Notes: generated from the sequence alone by a model not told the origin. DNA of 64,000 nucleotides from Dendrocalamus latiflorus (GCA_017311315.1 CM029671.1:25672227-25736226); one strand, 5' to 3'; numbered from the stretch's first letter, positions 48,076 to 59,032 are shown. Numbers and translations are program-made.

Positions 48076-48101
<26 letters not shown>
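48075..48101. repeat. (CT)n microsatellite in carboxylesterase 5' UTR
   Basis: About thirteen CT units lie 17-43 bp upstream of the carboxylesterase ATG. On the coding strand this is a GA tract, a common core-promoter or leader feature in grasses. Confidence 0.85.
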
Positions 48102-48106
<5 letters not shown>

Positions 48107-48666
48107 GTTCTTCGACCGAGCTTTCTCTGTTCTTCGACCTGCATAGCTCGGGTATATAAACCACGCGAGGTGAGTGGGCTGGTGAGATGGATCTGTCAGT
48201 TTGAGTCGTATTGTACTGCCGAAAACGGCAAGAAGCACATGCGAATAACTATTCCAAAAGCAGGCTCGACGTGCGTACGGCGTTCACGGGACGATACTGC
48301 TGCTGTTTCCAGGCTCGTCCTGGATGCTACAGTGAACGGCATAACCATCTAGAAATTACGAAGCGCGTCTGCGACCATATATGCTTGTTCACCGACCACC
48401 ATCAATCGAGAGAACTGACCAGTCCGAGCTGCTGGAACTTTCAGGCACCGTTTGACCCAAAAATCTCGTGTTAATTAGCATTTCTGTGTGCAGATCTATG
48501 GTACTTGTTGTTGGTACCTCCCGAGGGGCTATGACGTCTGATAGTACCCAAAAGATCAAAGATAGAAAAGACTTGTTCGGGTTCAGACTTCTTCAATCTC
48601 CGGAACTTGACGACGTGAACTGGAAAGCCGAGCGAAAGGTTCCAAGTTCCAACCATGGAGCGCACC

Positions 48667-48787
48667 GGATGCGTATCCTCTGCCTTCAAAGTCACTGATT
48701 TTGGGTCACTGACGTGTGGACCCCATGATGAGGCCCACACGTCAGTGACCTAAAGTCAGTGATTTTGAAGGCAGAGGATCTCAATCC
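48667..48787. mobile_element. Mutator-like MITE hairpin, 121 bp
   Basis: Flanked by a perfect 10-bp duplication GGAGCGCACC (48657-48666 and 48788-48797). The arms (48675-48726 and 48728-48779) pair almost along their full length, with tcactgacgtgtgg near the centre. The ends GGATGCGTATCCTCTGCC and GGATTGAGATCCTCTGCC match those of the element at 22171. Confidence 0.9.
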
Positions 48788-49013
48788 GGAGCGCACCATG
48801 CACGACTGTGCCAACGGCGAGCTGCACACTTTCAATATGGGTGCTTTTGGTGGCTGCTACTTCTTGGTTTTCGTTTCGGTTTCCATTTCGTTTCTTTCTT
48901 TGTTGTCCTGTCGTTTTCCCTTATAAACGTTTAGATTGGATTGCAGAGCACGGCCATATAAACACGCAAAGTGTAGCTCACCCTGGTATGAACATGTTCA
49001 TCCGTGCATAAAA

Positions 49014-49171
49014 GAAAAAATTGATCATATACCCTCCATTTAGATGGAAATTGAGGATTTACCCTCCTGACCCACGTGTCAGTGACTTATAATGACCCCA
49101 CGTGTCATTGAGATGTGGAGGGTAAATCCTCAATTTCCCAACTAAAGGGAGGGTATATGATCCAATCTCCC
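49014..49171. mobile_element. Mutator-like MITE, 158 bp
   Basis: Flanked by a perfect 9-bp duplication TGCATAAAA (49005-49013 and 49172-49180). The inverted ends contain gatcatataccctcc; the centre has cccacgtgtcagtgac. The copy at 51625 is nearly the same element. Confidence 0.9.
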
Positions 49172-49180
49172 TGCATAAAA

Positions 49181-49834
49181 ACATAGGCTACCAGTCTACT
49201 ACGATTAGGCTCCATCCTTTAGGCTTTTGGCTCTTGAAAATCGAAATAATCAATGCAATTTCTCGAAGTGAATTCTCTAAACGGTTTTTGAGTCTAAAAT
49301 TATATACGTCATCCACGTCGATGTTTCACTATTCACAATAAAAACATAACATAGACAAAATCTATCAATCGTAGTCCAAAAGAATATAGCCATAAAAATG
49401 CTCTCTATGTATCGGTATAATGAGCACAAAAAGGTAGGACTGTGTGGTATGTCGGGCTTTACATTAATAGCGACTGGAGTTGAAATGATCTGGTTGTCGG
49501 ATGTTGCAGTGGCAATTGCCAGTTTGCCGCATCAGGAGGCGCGACGCTGGAACAAGTCCCATGTATTACACAATCTCGTAATCGCATCACATGCAGTTGA
49601 GAAATGCATGAACACATATGTCTCGACAAGCCCATACAACGGTCAAGCATTTTTGGGCTTTGTTCGCCCAAAATTTTCACTTGGCAGACTTATGAAGATG
49701 CATGGTGCTACTAGTTCTTTCGATCTGTCTTCTGAATCCTTGTCGGTCAGTATATGCATCCAAGCAGAAAAAGATGGGAGGAAGAAGAGCGCGTGCTTCC
49801 CACGATTCAAAGCGGTGTCGGTGGGCAAGGCTGC
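49181..49834. other. No gene recognised
   Basis: A plus-strand frame of 172 codons (49398-49916) crosses this region and runs into the neighbouring MITE. It has no recognisable domain, and I do not call it a gene. Confidence 0.45.
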
Positions 49835-49837
49835 TGA

Positions 49838-50108
49838 GGCACTGATCAATATGGCTTCAGCTTATTTTTGCACTATTCATAAATTTCGTCTTTTTTTAAC
49901 TTTTGGCTTTTTTTGAGTTTTTTTACCGGTTCTTTTTTTCCTCGTATTTGTTTACATTATACGTGATGGGCTAATATGTTTTCTATTTTTAATTTTTTTT
50001 AAATTTAATTATGGTAAATAAGCCTCTGTCAGCTACAGTGCTTTTTTCAGCCAGCTATAGTGTTTTCAGCCATAAGCCATGAGACTTTCAGCCGAACCGA
50101 TCACCACC
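49838..50108 (-). mobile_element. MITE family A, inverted complete copy, 271 bp
   Basis: Flanked by TGA on both sides (49835-49837 and 50109-50111). On the minus strand it runs from ggtggtgatcggttcggctg to gaagccatattgatcagtgcc and contains the whole family series, closest to copy 1 near 2350. Confidence 0.75.
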
Positions 50109-50111
50109 TGA

Positions 50112-50855
50112 TCAATGGCAGGCGCGAAACTGCGTGTGGGGCACAGCACATTGGAAAGGAAGGAAGTTCTTATTTATTTGGCCCGTGGTGCCCGATAATT
50201 TGAAAAGTAGTCCTATATATCAGAAAATTATTTATTTGCGTTTATTTGGCCCGTGGTTCTTATTTATTTGGCAGAGCACCGACGCGCCACAAACATGTGA
50301 TGAGATTTCAATCAGTCTAAAGAGCTAATGCTAATATTCTTACCCAAAAAAGAAGACGACGACGGCCAGTCACTGAAACAGCCATGGACAAAGAACTCCA
50401 GATCTCTTGGACTATATGGAGTGATTTTTTCTTCGTTTAGAATTACTACACGATAATCAAGGTGCGCTTGCATGGTTTCAGACTGACCATGTGTCACTGG
50501 CCTTTTTGCATCAGGCTTAGGTGCTGAGGTAGTTTCTCAGCATTTAAATTAAAACTTAGAGCTGCCTTGAGGAGTATAAAATGCATGCAAGTAAACATGT
50601 CACGCATTGGCACTTTAGCTGATCGATGCCTGCGTGCTGGAATTATAATTGTGTTAGGTCACTAAAACCTGCATCTTATGAAGTAGTTAGCGAGCTAGGA
50701 GCTGCCTTTTAGTTCATGCCCAAAGAAAGAGCTCCAAAAGTTCGTGAAATACGCCCGAGGGAGTAGCTAGCCCAATTATATAGATAGATACACAACGAAG
50801 CAAGTGGAGCGTTCTGATGGCGTGCCTGGGGGCATTTCTGCCGCGCCCCAGTAGG
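50112..50855. other. No gene recognised
   Basis: Contains the word 'cttatttatttggcccgtgg' twice (near 50169 and 50237 with variation), suggesting a small local duplication. No coding evidence. Confidence 0.45.
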
Positions 50856-50859
50856 GCCC

Positions 50860-51139
50860 CTAGTGCGGGAAAATTTCTATTGTATACCGGTGACACAATC
50901 CACTTTGTGTAACACATGAATGAGGTGGTGACACGCGGCAAAAGTACTGTAGCAGACATTTTAAAATATTTTCCGTGCGACTGGTACTGTAGCAAGAAGT
51001 AAAAAATATTATTTTTGTACGGGCTACAGTACTACTATAGTTCATTGCTATAGTGTTCTTGCCACATGTCGCCACCTCATTCGCTCGTGACACAAACTTA
51101 ATTGTGTCACCGGTATACAATAGAAATTTTCGTGCAGTA
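50860..51139. mobile_element. TIR element of about 280 bp
   Basis: A perfect 28-bp inverted repeat, starting aaaatttctattgtataccg and running on into gtgacaca, bounds the element, and weaker pairing (ctagtgcggg/ctactgcacg) extends it outward. Inside, 'gccacctcattc' and 'tactgtagca' also occur as inverted pairs. The target duplication is not clear, so the superfamily is uncertain. Confidence 0.8.
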
Positions 51140-51615
51140 GGGGCCACATAATAGGTTCTTTCGCACTTAAAAGAGAGTTACATTTGTAATTTTCTGACAT
51201 GTAGAAATATTTTTAAATTAAGGGGGTAGTATAGAGCCGATAATTAAAAACTCGAAAAAAAAAAGATTCTCGACTCTCAACCTGTCAGGTGGTGGCTTGC
51301 AAGTTTCAACAAGCATAGCGCTGAAACAACCAGCGAGAAGGTAATTAAGCAAATAATTCCGCTACACAGAGCAACTATCCAGTCCAATTTATAAAGCGTA
51401 CGTGAAGCTGGAAATTGAAAACAAAATATCCCCACCGTGACACTTCAAAAAGATTCTTAGGGCCAAAAAGGCACACTTAAAAGAGTCTTTGACGGAGACC
51501 TTACATTTGACGCGACAAATGCTGTCTTACTAAAATGTTCACAGCTACCTGCAAAAATAACCCCTCATTGCTGTGAGTTGTGACCCCTTTGATCAATCGC
51601 GCCTCGCTCTCGGCC
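51140..51615. other. No gene recognised
   Basis: Featureless to the eye. Confidence 0.45.
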
Positions 51616-51624
51616 CTCCGAAAA

Positions 51625-51781
51625 GGATTTATTCATCATATACCCTCCTTATAGATGGAAATTCAGGATTTACCCTCCTGGCCCACGTGTCAGTGACTTA
51701 TGATGACCCCACATGTCATTGAGGTGGGAGGGTAAATCCTGAAATTCTCAATTCAAGGGAGGGTATATGATGAAGATCCCC
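51625..51781. mobile_element. Mutator-like MITE, 157 bp
   Basis: Flanked by a perfect 9-bp duplication CTCCGAAAA (51616-51624 and 51782-51790). The inverted ends contain catcatataccctcc and the centre has cccacgtgtcagtgac. It is a sister of the copy at 49014, one base different in length. Confidence 0.92.
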
Positions 51782-51790
51782 CTCCGAAAA

Positions 51791-52364
51791 TGTCGGCACT
51801 TGAGAGAGTTGATTCCTCGCAGCCTCTACGGTATTGCCTAGCCGCTTGCTGTAGGAGCCGAGATGATAATCAGAGAGGAACAAATGGTACCTTTAATTTT
51901 AACCTTATTAAATTGTTTAAATTCTTAATCCAGTGATATTCTTAACATGGCTCTTCACTCGCGCAGGCTCCATAAACGGAGTCCAAAGAGCGTCAACAAC
52001 GGCGAGCATAGCACTGGCGCACCACCCTCTCGCTGGTGGTGTCCAATAGGCTACGGGTTGTGTTGTGCCAGCCTGCGGGCCGCGGACCGAGCGCAGGTAT
52101 GGCCTGTGACCGTGCCGTGGTGGCATGGGCATGGTTACAGCTTAACGGGCCGGTCTGTTAAGCCGGGAAAAAGAAAAAAACTCAAAAAAATTGTAGAATA
52201 TTAAGGAAGATAATTGTAGAAAATTAAGAAAAAAATTAGAGATATTGTTAATCATCAAAATAATTATTTTCACTGACATAATGAGCTTTATTAACTTGTT
52301 TACTTACATGGGACGGCTGCCTCATTAAAAACTTTACCAAGTAAAAACTCAACTTGAGAAAATC
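51791..52364. other. No gene recognised
   Basis: Moderately GC-rich near 51950-52140, then AT-rich. The small frames there are unmatched. Confidence 0.4.
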
Positions 52365-52735
52365 CTATTCATTGCTATCCAGATATAAATTCTCAAAAGA
52401 TTCTTCTAAATCTCTATTATCTGCAGTATGTTGGAGTATTGATTCAGCTTGTTCCTAGTTTTTGACGGTTAGAAGGATTTTGACCATCTTGTTCGAGAGA
52501 CTTGTTCGTCGCTTCTCAATTATTCTTCCAGATATACTGAAGACTGACTCCGAGGAGACTGTAGAGACAGGAACAGTCAACACATCATGCGCTAATATGG
52601 ATAGCACTGGATATGTTACTTTTTGGGTTTGCCACCATGAGAGGATGTTCAACTCTTGCTCGAAGCTAACGCTACCACTGTTGAGATAGCTTGATATGTC
52701 TCTAGTGTTTTGTCGCCTTCCTCCTCCTGACTAAT
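52365..52735 (-). pseudogene. hAT transposase C-terminal (dimerisation domain) relic
   Basis: On the minus strand the frame DISSYLNSGSVSFEQELNIL then SWWQTQKVTYPVLSILAHDV and VPVSTVSSESVFSISGRIIE matches the hATC dimerisation domain of plant hAT transposases (positions of Ser-Glu-Ser-Phe and Ser-Ser-Leu kept). A TAG then falls where the family has Trp (KN-stop-EQAESIL), after which similarity seems to go on. A stop also precedes the block. No zinc finger or catalytic core is nearby, so this is only the tail of a dead element. Confidence 0.8.
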
Positions 52736-52739
52736 GTAT

Positions 52740-53484
52740 ACCCACACCTGCATGAGAATCTCTAGAGGAAGAACAAAAAATCTTGCCACCTTGCATAGTC
52801 CCCTAGAGGTGCTAGGGGTTACCAGGGGTCTTTCCAAACGCACAGATACAAACTTATTTTCATATTTCTCATATATCTCGTATAATTTATCCTTAAATAC
52901 TCTATAGTATGTATAATAGTATAAACTGATAGCATCACTTAAAAGTTGTAATACATTTATAAATCCTTAGAGTTTGATCTTAGGATCCAAAATAAAGACG
53001 AATGTGTATAAAATAGGAATTTCGCTCTAATATTTTAAAAACTTAGTTTTTATAGCAACTGTAACATTGTAGTATAGGATCACTGCTTCGAAGTGTCGCC
53101 ATGCCTCGTCACTTGGGCCTCACTCCCTAAGCTACACTTTTAGTAGTGTACAATCCTAAAAAAAATAGAGCCAACTTAAAATCCGGCCCAAACCAAGCCT
53201 TACAAGCTGCGTACTTTGAAAGATCCGGCCCAGGCCCATACGAAGCGGCACTGAGAAGGTTCCAGACGCGTCCGTCTCCGCCACGGCGCCCCGCACCGCA
53301 CGACGAGTTCGTCTTCACGACGGCAAATCTCTATTACCAACGACTCACCCGACCAAAGCCTCCACCTTTTCCCCTTTCCTTTTCCGCTGCGAAAACCACA
53401 CGCTTCCGCGACCGCGTCCGTGATCCCAGACCCCAACCGGCTCCACCGCTGCCGCCGCGTATGCGCTCGCCGTGAGCGGACCCC
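52740..53484. promoter_or_regulatory. bZIP gene upstream region
   Basis: The stretch before the bZIP start contains site II-like GGCCCA motifs near 53187 and 53230-53240 and a CG-rich 5' leader from about 53260. No uORF with a good context was noted. The transcription start is not determinable by eye. Confidence 0.4.
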
Positions 53485-56326
53485 ATGGCGGAGCCGGCCC
53501 TCCTCGCGCCCACCACCTTCGCCGACCTCCCCTTCCCCGCCGCCCTCGGCGACGACCTCCCCGAGTTCCCGCCTCCCGTCGACGACACCTTCGCCTTCGA
53601 GGATTTTGATCTCGACGACCTAGACCTTGATTTTGACCTCGATCTCTTCTCCACGGATGTGCAACGCCCGCCGCCGCCGCTTGCCACGCCCTCGTCCTCG
53701 GCCGGATCGCGGGATGGGGGATCCTCCTCTTCCGGCGCCGGCGGGGACGTCAGCCTGAGGAACGAGGAGTCCTCGGAGTCGTCCTCCAGGAGCGCGAGTG
53801 CTGGGAGTGACGGCAAGCCGAAGGGTGGGGATGAGGAGGACGCGAAGCGACGCGCGCGGCTGGTGCGCAACCGCGAGAGCGCGCACTTGTCGCGGCAGAG
53901 GAAGAAGCAGTACGTGGAGGAGCTGGAGGGGAAGGTGAAGGCCATGCAGGCCACCATCGCCGACCTCACCGCCAGGATCTCCTGCGTCACTGCCGAGAAC
54001 GCCGCTCTCAAGCAGCAATTGGGTGGTGCCGGCGGCGCGGGAGCCCCACCGCCACTGCCGATGTACCCGGCAGTGTACCCTTTGCCGCCTCCGTGGATCC
54101 ACCCGGCGTATGCCATGCGTGGCTCACAAGTGCCGCTCGTGCCGATACCCCGCCTGAAGACCCAGCAGCCTGCACCCACCGTGGTAGAGCCACCAGCCAA
54201 GAAGGCTAGGAAGACCAAGAAGGTTGCAAGTGTTAGCCTACTTGGACTGCTGTTCGTGGTGATGGTTTGTGGGTGTTTGGTTCCTGCGTTAAATCGGATG
54301 TATGGTGCAGTTGATCCTGGGGAAGGCGCTGCGTTTGGTCCATCACATCGTGGGAGGGTGCTGGCTGTTGAGGGGCCTCAAAATAGTGCCTCGGATGGTA
54401 TTGATTCAAAGGTACCACCGAATGCAAGCGAAACACTCCCGGCGTTGTTGTATCTGCCTAGGAATGGGAAGCATGTCAAGATCAATGGAAATCTTGTTAT
54501 CAAGTCCATTGTTGCGAGTGAGAAAGCTTCTTCACGTATGTCTAACTATGGTGGGAAGAGTTCTGGAAGTGAAGGAAAGGAAGAGACTAGCTTGGCAATT
54601 CCTGGATATGTGGCTCCATTGGAATCTGGAGATGTCATGAAATCTGCTAAAGGAATGAAAAACGAACTGATGGCTTTGGCTCCTGGAGATGGAAGCATAT
54701 ACAGGGAGGATGATGGAATGCTGCCGCAGTGGTTTAGTGAAGCAATGTCTGGTAAGAATGCCACCTAAAGTTACACACTCATTTAATTTGAATGAGTAAT
54801 GCTTTTGTATGTCACGTTTCTTTGATGCTTAGTATGATAATGTGACATTTAGTGATGTGAATATAGCAGTCACTAGCTGCTAAGGCTTTTGCTTATAGAC
54901 AACTGTTCAATATCTGCAAGTAGCTTAGATAACTTAAGGGCGATGGACCCTTGTAGATAACATTCAGTGCTTCACAAATAATAAAAATGAGACTAATATG
55001 TCTGGGAACAGAAGATATTTGCATATATTACACTTTTGTTTTTCACAATATTAGAGGTACTAAATGCTTATTGTGGGGTTGGCGGACCACTCTGGAAATA
55101 ACTACCATGTGAAGCACGCATAGTGCGGTGATCATGGGCTTCTAGGGTTAGTAGTTCACTTGGTAAATAACTACCGTTGTCAAAGTTTTATGTTTGCTGT
55201 AGTATGGCTTTATGCGATTGGAGATTTGGAGTGGTTGCTAATGCAGCATATGAGGATATATCTTGCATCAGTCCTGTGATATATCTTGCATCAGTCCTGT
55301 CGCCTTTGTGCACTTGCATGTATTCGGTATTAGTGCGTGTGTTAACATGCGTGCATGCATGTGTGATACAAAATTGACTGGGATACTATTTGTCTAAAAC
55401 TGTGTGGTGAACTGGCAGTTCTGTTCTGCATATGTGATGCATTGATTCCCTATTGGCTGATGGATTAATACAGTATATATAGCTTAGGGTATTGATAAAC
55501 ATCATCTGGATGTTTTCTTTCTAACTATCATCTAGATTTATGACCGTTGGATTAGAGATCCAACGGTCACGAATTCTCCCCGCCCCCTCCAAAAAAAACT
55601 CCCCCCTCCAAAAATAAGAGGCCGTTGGATCTCTAATCCAACGGTCCGAGATTTGGATGATTGTTAGGAATAAAACATCCGGGTGATACCTATACACACC
55701 CTATAGCTTAACCCTAAGAACTTTACTCCGCTAGAGAAAATGTGACTGATCCAGTGAAATGATTATGCGCTATCATAGTTGCCTTTGTGAAGTTGAATTC
55801 AATCAAAATGTAATTAACTGCACTTGCTACAAGTAGGTTATTCCTTTCTTTGCTGAAGTTATGTGCTTTCCGTTCATTTTCAGGTCCTATGATGAGCTCC
55901 GGAATGTGCACTGAAGTGTTCCATTTTGATTTATCTCCGACCTCCGCTGATGCAAATGGCATTGTTCCTGTGTACTCCAATGCTATGTCTAACTCGTCAC
56001 AAAACTTTACTGAAAATCTCCCCTCCGGTCGGGCTCAGAAGGTCAAGAACAGAAGGATTTTATACTCCGAGGCCATTCCTCTACAAGGCTCGACATCCAA
56101 CGACACCGAGCACCTTAAAGTGCACCCCAAGAACGAGAGCTATGCCGGTGGTAAGCCGGTTTCATCTGTGGTAGTCTCCGTCCTGGCTGATCCGAGAGAG
56201 GACGGCGAGGGGAGGATCTCTTCAAAGTCTTTGTCGCGCATCTTTGTCGTCGTCCTTATAGACAGTGTAAAGTATGTTACTTACTCTTGCGTCCTGCCCT
56301 TCAAGACCCATAGCCCTCATCTGTAA
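53485..56326 (+). CDS. bZIP39: ER membrane-tethered bZIP stress transcription factor
   Basis: This factor sits in the ER membrane and, on ER stress, is cut in the Golgi so that its N-terminal part enters the nucleus and activates chaperone genes (AtbZIP17/28 type). Two exons, 53485-54751 and 55884-56326, give 569 aa. Domains: an acidic N-terminal segment with FDLDDLDLDFDLDLF (about 39-54); a basic region and leucine zipper with RRARLVRNRESAHLSRQRKK (about 122-180); one transmembrane helix (about 249-269, SVSLLGLLFVVMVCGCLV); and a lumenal part with a site-1-protease motif RRIL at 479-482 and N-glycosylation sites NSS and NFT near 459-465. The ATGGCG at 53485 starts the family-like sequence. 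The closest rice relative is, from recall, bZIP39; the symbol is not search-verified. Intron 1 carries a MITE. Confidence 0.93.
55497..55701. mobile_element. Mutator-like MITE in the bZIP intron, 205 bp
   Basis: Flanked by a perfect 9-bp duplication TATAGCTTA (55488-55496 and 55702-55710). Ends gggtattgataaacatcatc and gggtgtgtataggtatcacc form imperfect inverted repeats, and a strong inner pair (gaccgttggattagagatc) surrounds a C-rich centre. Confidence 0.88.
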
Positions 56327-56759
56327 GCCGGTGTTTTGCCGGAGTATGTATTCGAGTTGTATCGATTAACAGGACAATTCTCCAAAGGAACTGATTTACC
56401 GTGTGATGTGTATAGAGTTTATATCGCTGAATTGCCAGTTTGTTGCCATAAACAGGTGGTCGAGTAAATAGAATCTCTTGTGCAGAACGTATTGTTAGAG
56501 TAAGCAAATAAGAAGGTCGTCATTTTCTTTATTTTTATTTCTTTTACGTTTGGTGTGCGATGGGAGCGTTACTGTTTTTTCTTAATGGCTATATCGTGTT
56601 TTTTTAAAATTTAGATGGATTACCGTGCTGGAATGTACGAGGAATCGATTAAATTGGGGAAAGAATAATAAAAAAAAGCAAGGCTCGAGCGCCCCTGCCT
56701 GTGGGCCCCACTTCGTAGTGGCCCACCCGTATCGGCGGCCCAGTTCGTAACGAACGCCT
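56327..56759. other. bZIP 3' UTR and spacer
   Basis: The 3' UTR of the bZIP gene probably ends here. A T-rich stretch near 56520-56610 and no further gene are seen. Confidence 0.5.
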
Positions 56760-56935
56760 CTGTTTAACTCTACCCTCGTGTTCTACACCCTCGTCTCGCT
56801 TCTACCGCTCCCCCGTGTCCGCCTCTACGTCCGGTCTCCTCGTCGCTTCGCTCGTCCTGCCGGCCGCGCGCCCACCACGACGGCGCCACGGGCTCGCGCG
56901 CCGCCGAAGCAAAGCCCTGATCGGAACTCGGCAGG
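56760..56935 (+). other. Possible 5' UTR exon of the Elongin-B-like relic
   Basis: A C-rich leader-like block ends ggaactcggcag followed by a plausible donor, gtgcgtctc. The next exon-like sequence on this strand is the Elongin-B-like coding start at 58461, preceded by an acceptor (ctctcatgcag). Linking the two is a guess from position and signals. Confidence 0.35.
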
Positions 56936-57059
56936 TGCGTCTCCGTCCGCGGTGGGCGAATCTAACCACTCTCTTCTTGCATTGGCTAGTGCAAGATTAG
57001 CAATGGGCGCCATGGGCGAAAATAGACGGGGGCGCCATGGGCGCAGCTTTTGCACGTTT

Positions 57060-57573
57060 AGGGGTTGTTTGATTGATGATCAATGTGAGCCAAACCAAAA
57101 TTTTGACAAAGGCAAAGATTAGCAAAAAACGCTGTTTGGATCGCGGCCAAGCCAAGATTTGGCGTTACCAGAATTTTGGTGAGTGATTTCCTCGCATTGC
57201 CCGCGTGTGACATTGGATTTTATTGCCTTTACCAAATTTTAGTAGCTGTTGTAGGGGTGGCCAACTTAATATAGGGATATATGTATAAATGAACGAACCA
57301 ATGTACTATCGCCTTTTGTAATTATTGAGTGGTAGACTGGTAGTATATAAACCCTAAAAAAAGTATGAGATGGTCAATTCCACTCATTTTACACTAGGTC
57401 TCTCTCCTTTGGTTGGTTTCAGCTCCATTAGTTTTATATCCTCTAAGAGAAAAAAGGGTATCCTGTACCCACTGTTGTATCCATACAACAACAGCAGCAA
57501 ACCAAACAATAGCCAATTTTCATTGGCGTTACGAATATTGGTTTGGTTTGCAAGGGTATCAAACCAAACAGCC
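57060..57573. mobile_element. Probable MITE, about 510 bp
   Basis: The left end ggggttgtttgattgatgat and the right end atcaaaccaaacagccctt are loosely inverted, and 'accaaaatttt...ggtttggttt' pairs occur inside. The target duplication is unclear and the borders are approximate. Confidence 0.45.
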
Positions 57574-57738
57574 CTTCTCTTTCTGCCGGTAGAAAGTAGT
57601 ACCAATATCAATAGAATCGTGTACTAGTTTTGGCGAACGTTGGTAACAATTTCCACCGTCAGCTTCAGTTATACCACCGGCGTCTACGGCGTTCGTCCCG
57701 GCATGTACTTAACACAGGCTTCAATTTGTTGTTACTTC

Positions 57739-58175
57739 GGGCCTGTTTGGCAGAGTTCCACCACTGAAAAAATGAATCTGGAGTAGCAGATCCACCAAAA
57801 ACAGCTCCACCGTGAATCTGAGATCCCACCATGGAGCTAGACAAAACTGTTTGGCTTGCACAGCAGCTCCAGATCCACGAAATTGAGTTTTTGGTGGGAA
57901 TGGCCTGTTTTGCCCATGGGTTTTATGGTGGTATGGGATGGAGTGTGTAACCAGTGGCAAAAGGTGGGTAATTACCACCCAACTCCACGAGTAGGTACGA
58001 AATAAGGTTTCGTGGAGCACCCCTTGAGGTGCTCCATAGATTTCATGAATCTGGAGCTAGATTCAGTATTTTGGTGGATCTAGGTTTTATGGAGCTGGAG
58101 CGTTTGGGTAAAAATTCATGGAGTGGAGCTGTTTTTGGTGGATCTAGAGTTGGTGGAGCTCTGCCAAACAGACCC
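57739..58175. mobile_element. TIR element with TTC duplication, 437 bp
   Basis: Left end gggcctgtttggcagagttc and right end, reverse complemented, gggtctgtttggcagagctc are inverted repeats; TTC flanks both sides (57736-57738 and 58176-58178). Inside, 'ggatctggagct' and 'ctccacc' words recur inverted. A truncated relative begins at 20588. Confidence 0.82.
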
Positions 58176-58460
58176 TTCGTTATCAAATTGCCTGTAGGAT
58201 TCGCAACAAGTTTTAAAGATTGCTGCACATTCGGCCACATCTTGCGAATTTGCATGCAAAAACTGGAATAGACACCGATTGAAGTATCCAGGATGTCTTG
58301 TTATTTTTATGTTTTTACCATTGGATTTAACAAGATAATGATCCAACCCTTCTGGAGGCTGCAGTAGTTAATATGATTTAGATAGTCAACAAGGTACTTT
58401 GCTGATGATTCCATGTGTACTGATGTCCTTTAGTCATCTCTCTCATGCAGGGTTGCAAGC

Positions 58461-58575
58461 ATGTATATTCGAGTGAAGCGGAACAAGAGTACCTACTTCA
58501 TACAATGCGATCCAACACAAACAGCTTTGATATCAAACAGAAGGTGCATTCATTAATAGACCACCCCCCTGACCC
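58461..58575 (+). pseudogene. Elongin-B-like ubiquitin-fold gene, frameshifted and truncated
   Basis: After an acceptor-like ctctcatgcag the sequence opens MYIRVKRNKSTYFIQCDPT, the start of plant Elongin B, the ubiquitin-like adaptor of Elongin-Cullin complexes. A one-base loss near 58515-58525 moves the similarity to another frame, giving FDIKQKVHSLIDH. The original frame stops at TAA soon after. At about 58563-58575 similarity ends inside the domain (where QRLILVG would follow) and GC-rich duplicated sequence begins. No later exon is found before the copia element. The identification rests on about 35 residues. Confidence 0.7.
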
Positions 58576-59032
58576 CCGCCCCTTCACCTCCTACCCCCGC
58601 CCCTTCACCTCCAACCCTCCGCCCGGATCCCTCCTCCTCGCCGTCGCCGGAGCGCGCCACCGGTCCTTGGTGGACGCAAGGAGGGCGGCGGCGGGGCTCT
58701 TTTTTTTCCCCTTCCCCTGCTCTGATCAGTGGGGTTTGGTGCTCTGGTCGCGAGATCCCCGGCATCGGCTCCCCTCGCCGGAGGTGGATCCGGCGGCCTA
58801 ATGGCCGGATCTGGAGTCCCTCGGCTGGCGGCGTCGCGGCGGGCTCCCGAGTCTTGGAGCGGCGAGGACCGCGTGGAGGTGGAGGGCGTGGAGCGCGCTG
58901 GGAGGGAGGCGGAGGAGCACGGCGGTGTTGAGGAGTGGCGGGATCCGGTAGCGGTTCCCCTCGCCGGCGGCGGATCCAGCGGCCTGGTGGTCGGTTCTGG
59001 CTTTCCTCGGGTGGGGGCGCCGCGGCGGGCTC
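58563..59032. repeat. GC-rich block with an internal duplication
   Basis: Two diverged copies of about 85 bases, each from 'ggttcccctcgccgg.ggcggatcc' to 'gcggcgggctc', lie at about 58766-58850 and 58950-59032. A 20-base word (cccccgccccttcacctcc) is repeated near 58573 and 58593. Open frames on both strands follow from composition and have no recognised product. The copia element interrupts the second copy right after gcgggctc. Confidence 0.65.

Noticed and set aside
49398..49916. A 172-codon plus-strand frame
   Set aside because: No domain was recognised, it runs into a MITE at its 3' end, and no splice or promoter context supports it. A protein search could change this.
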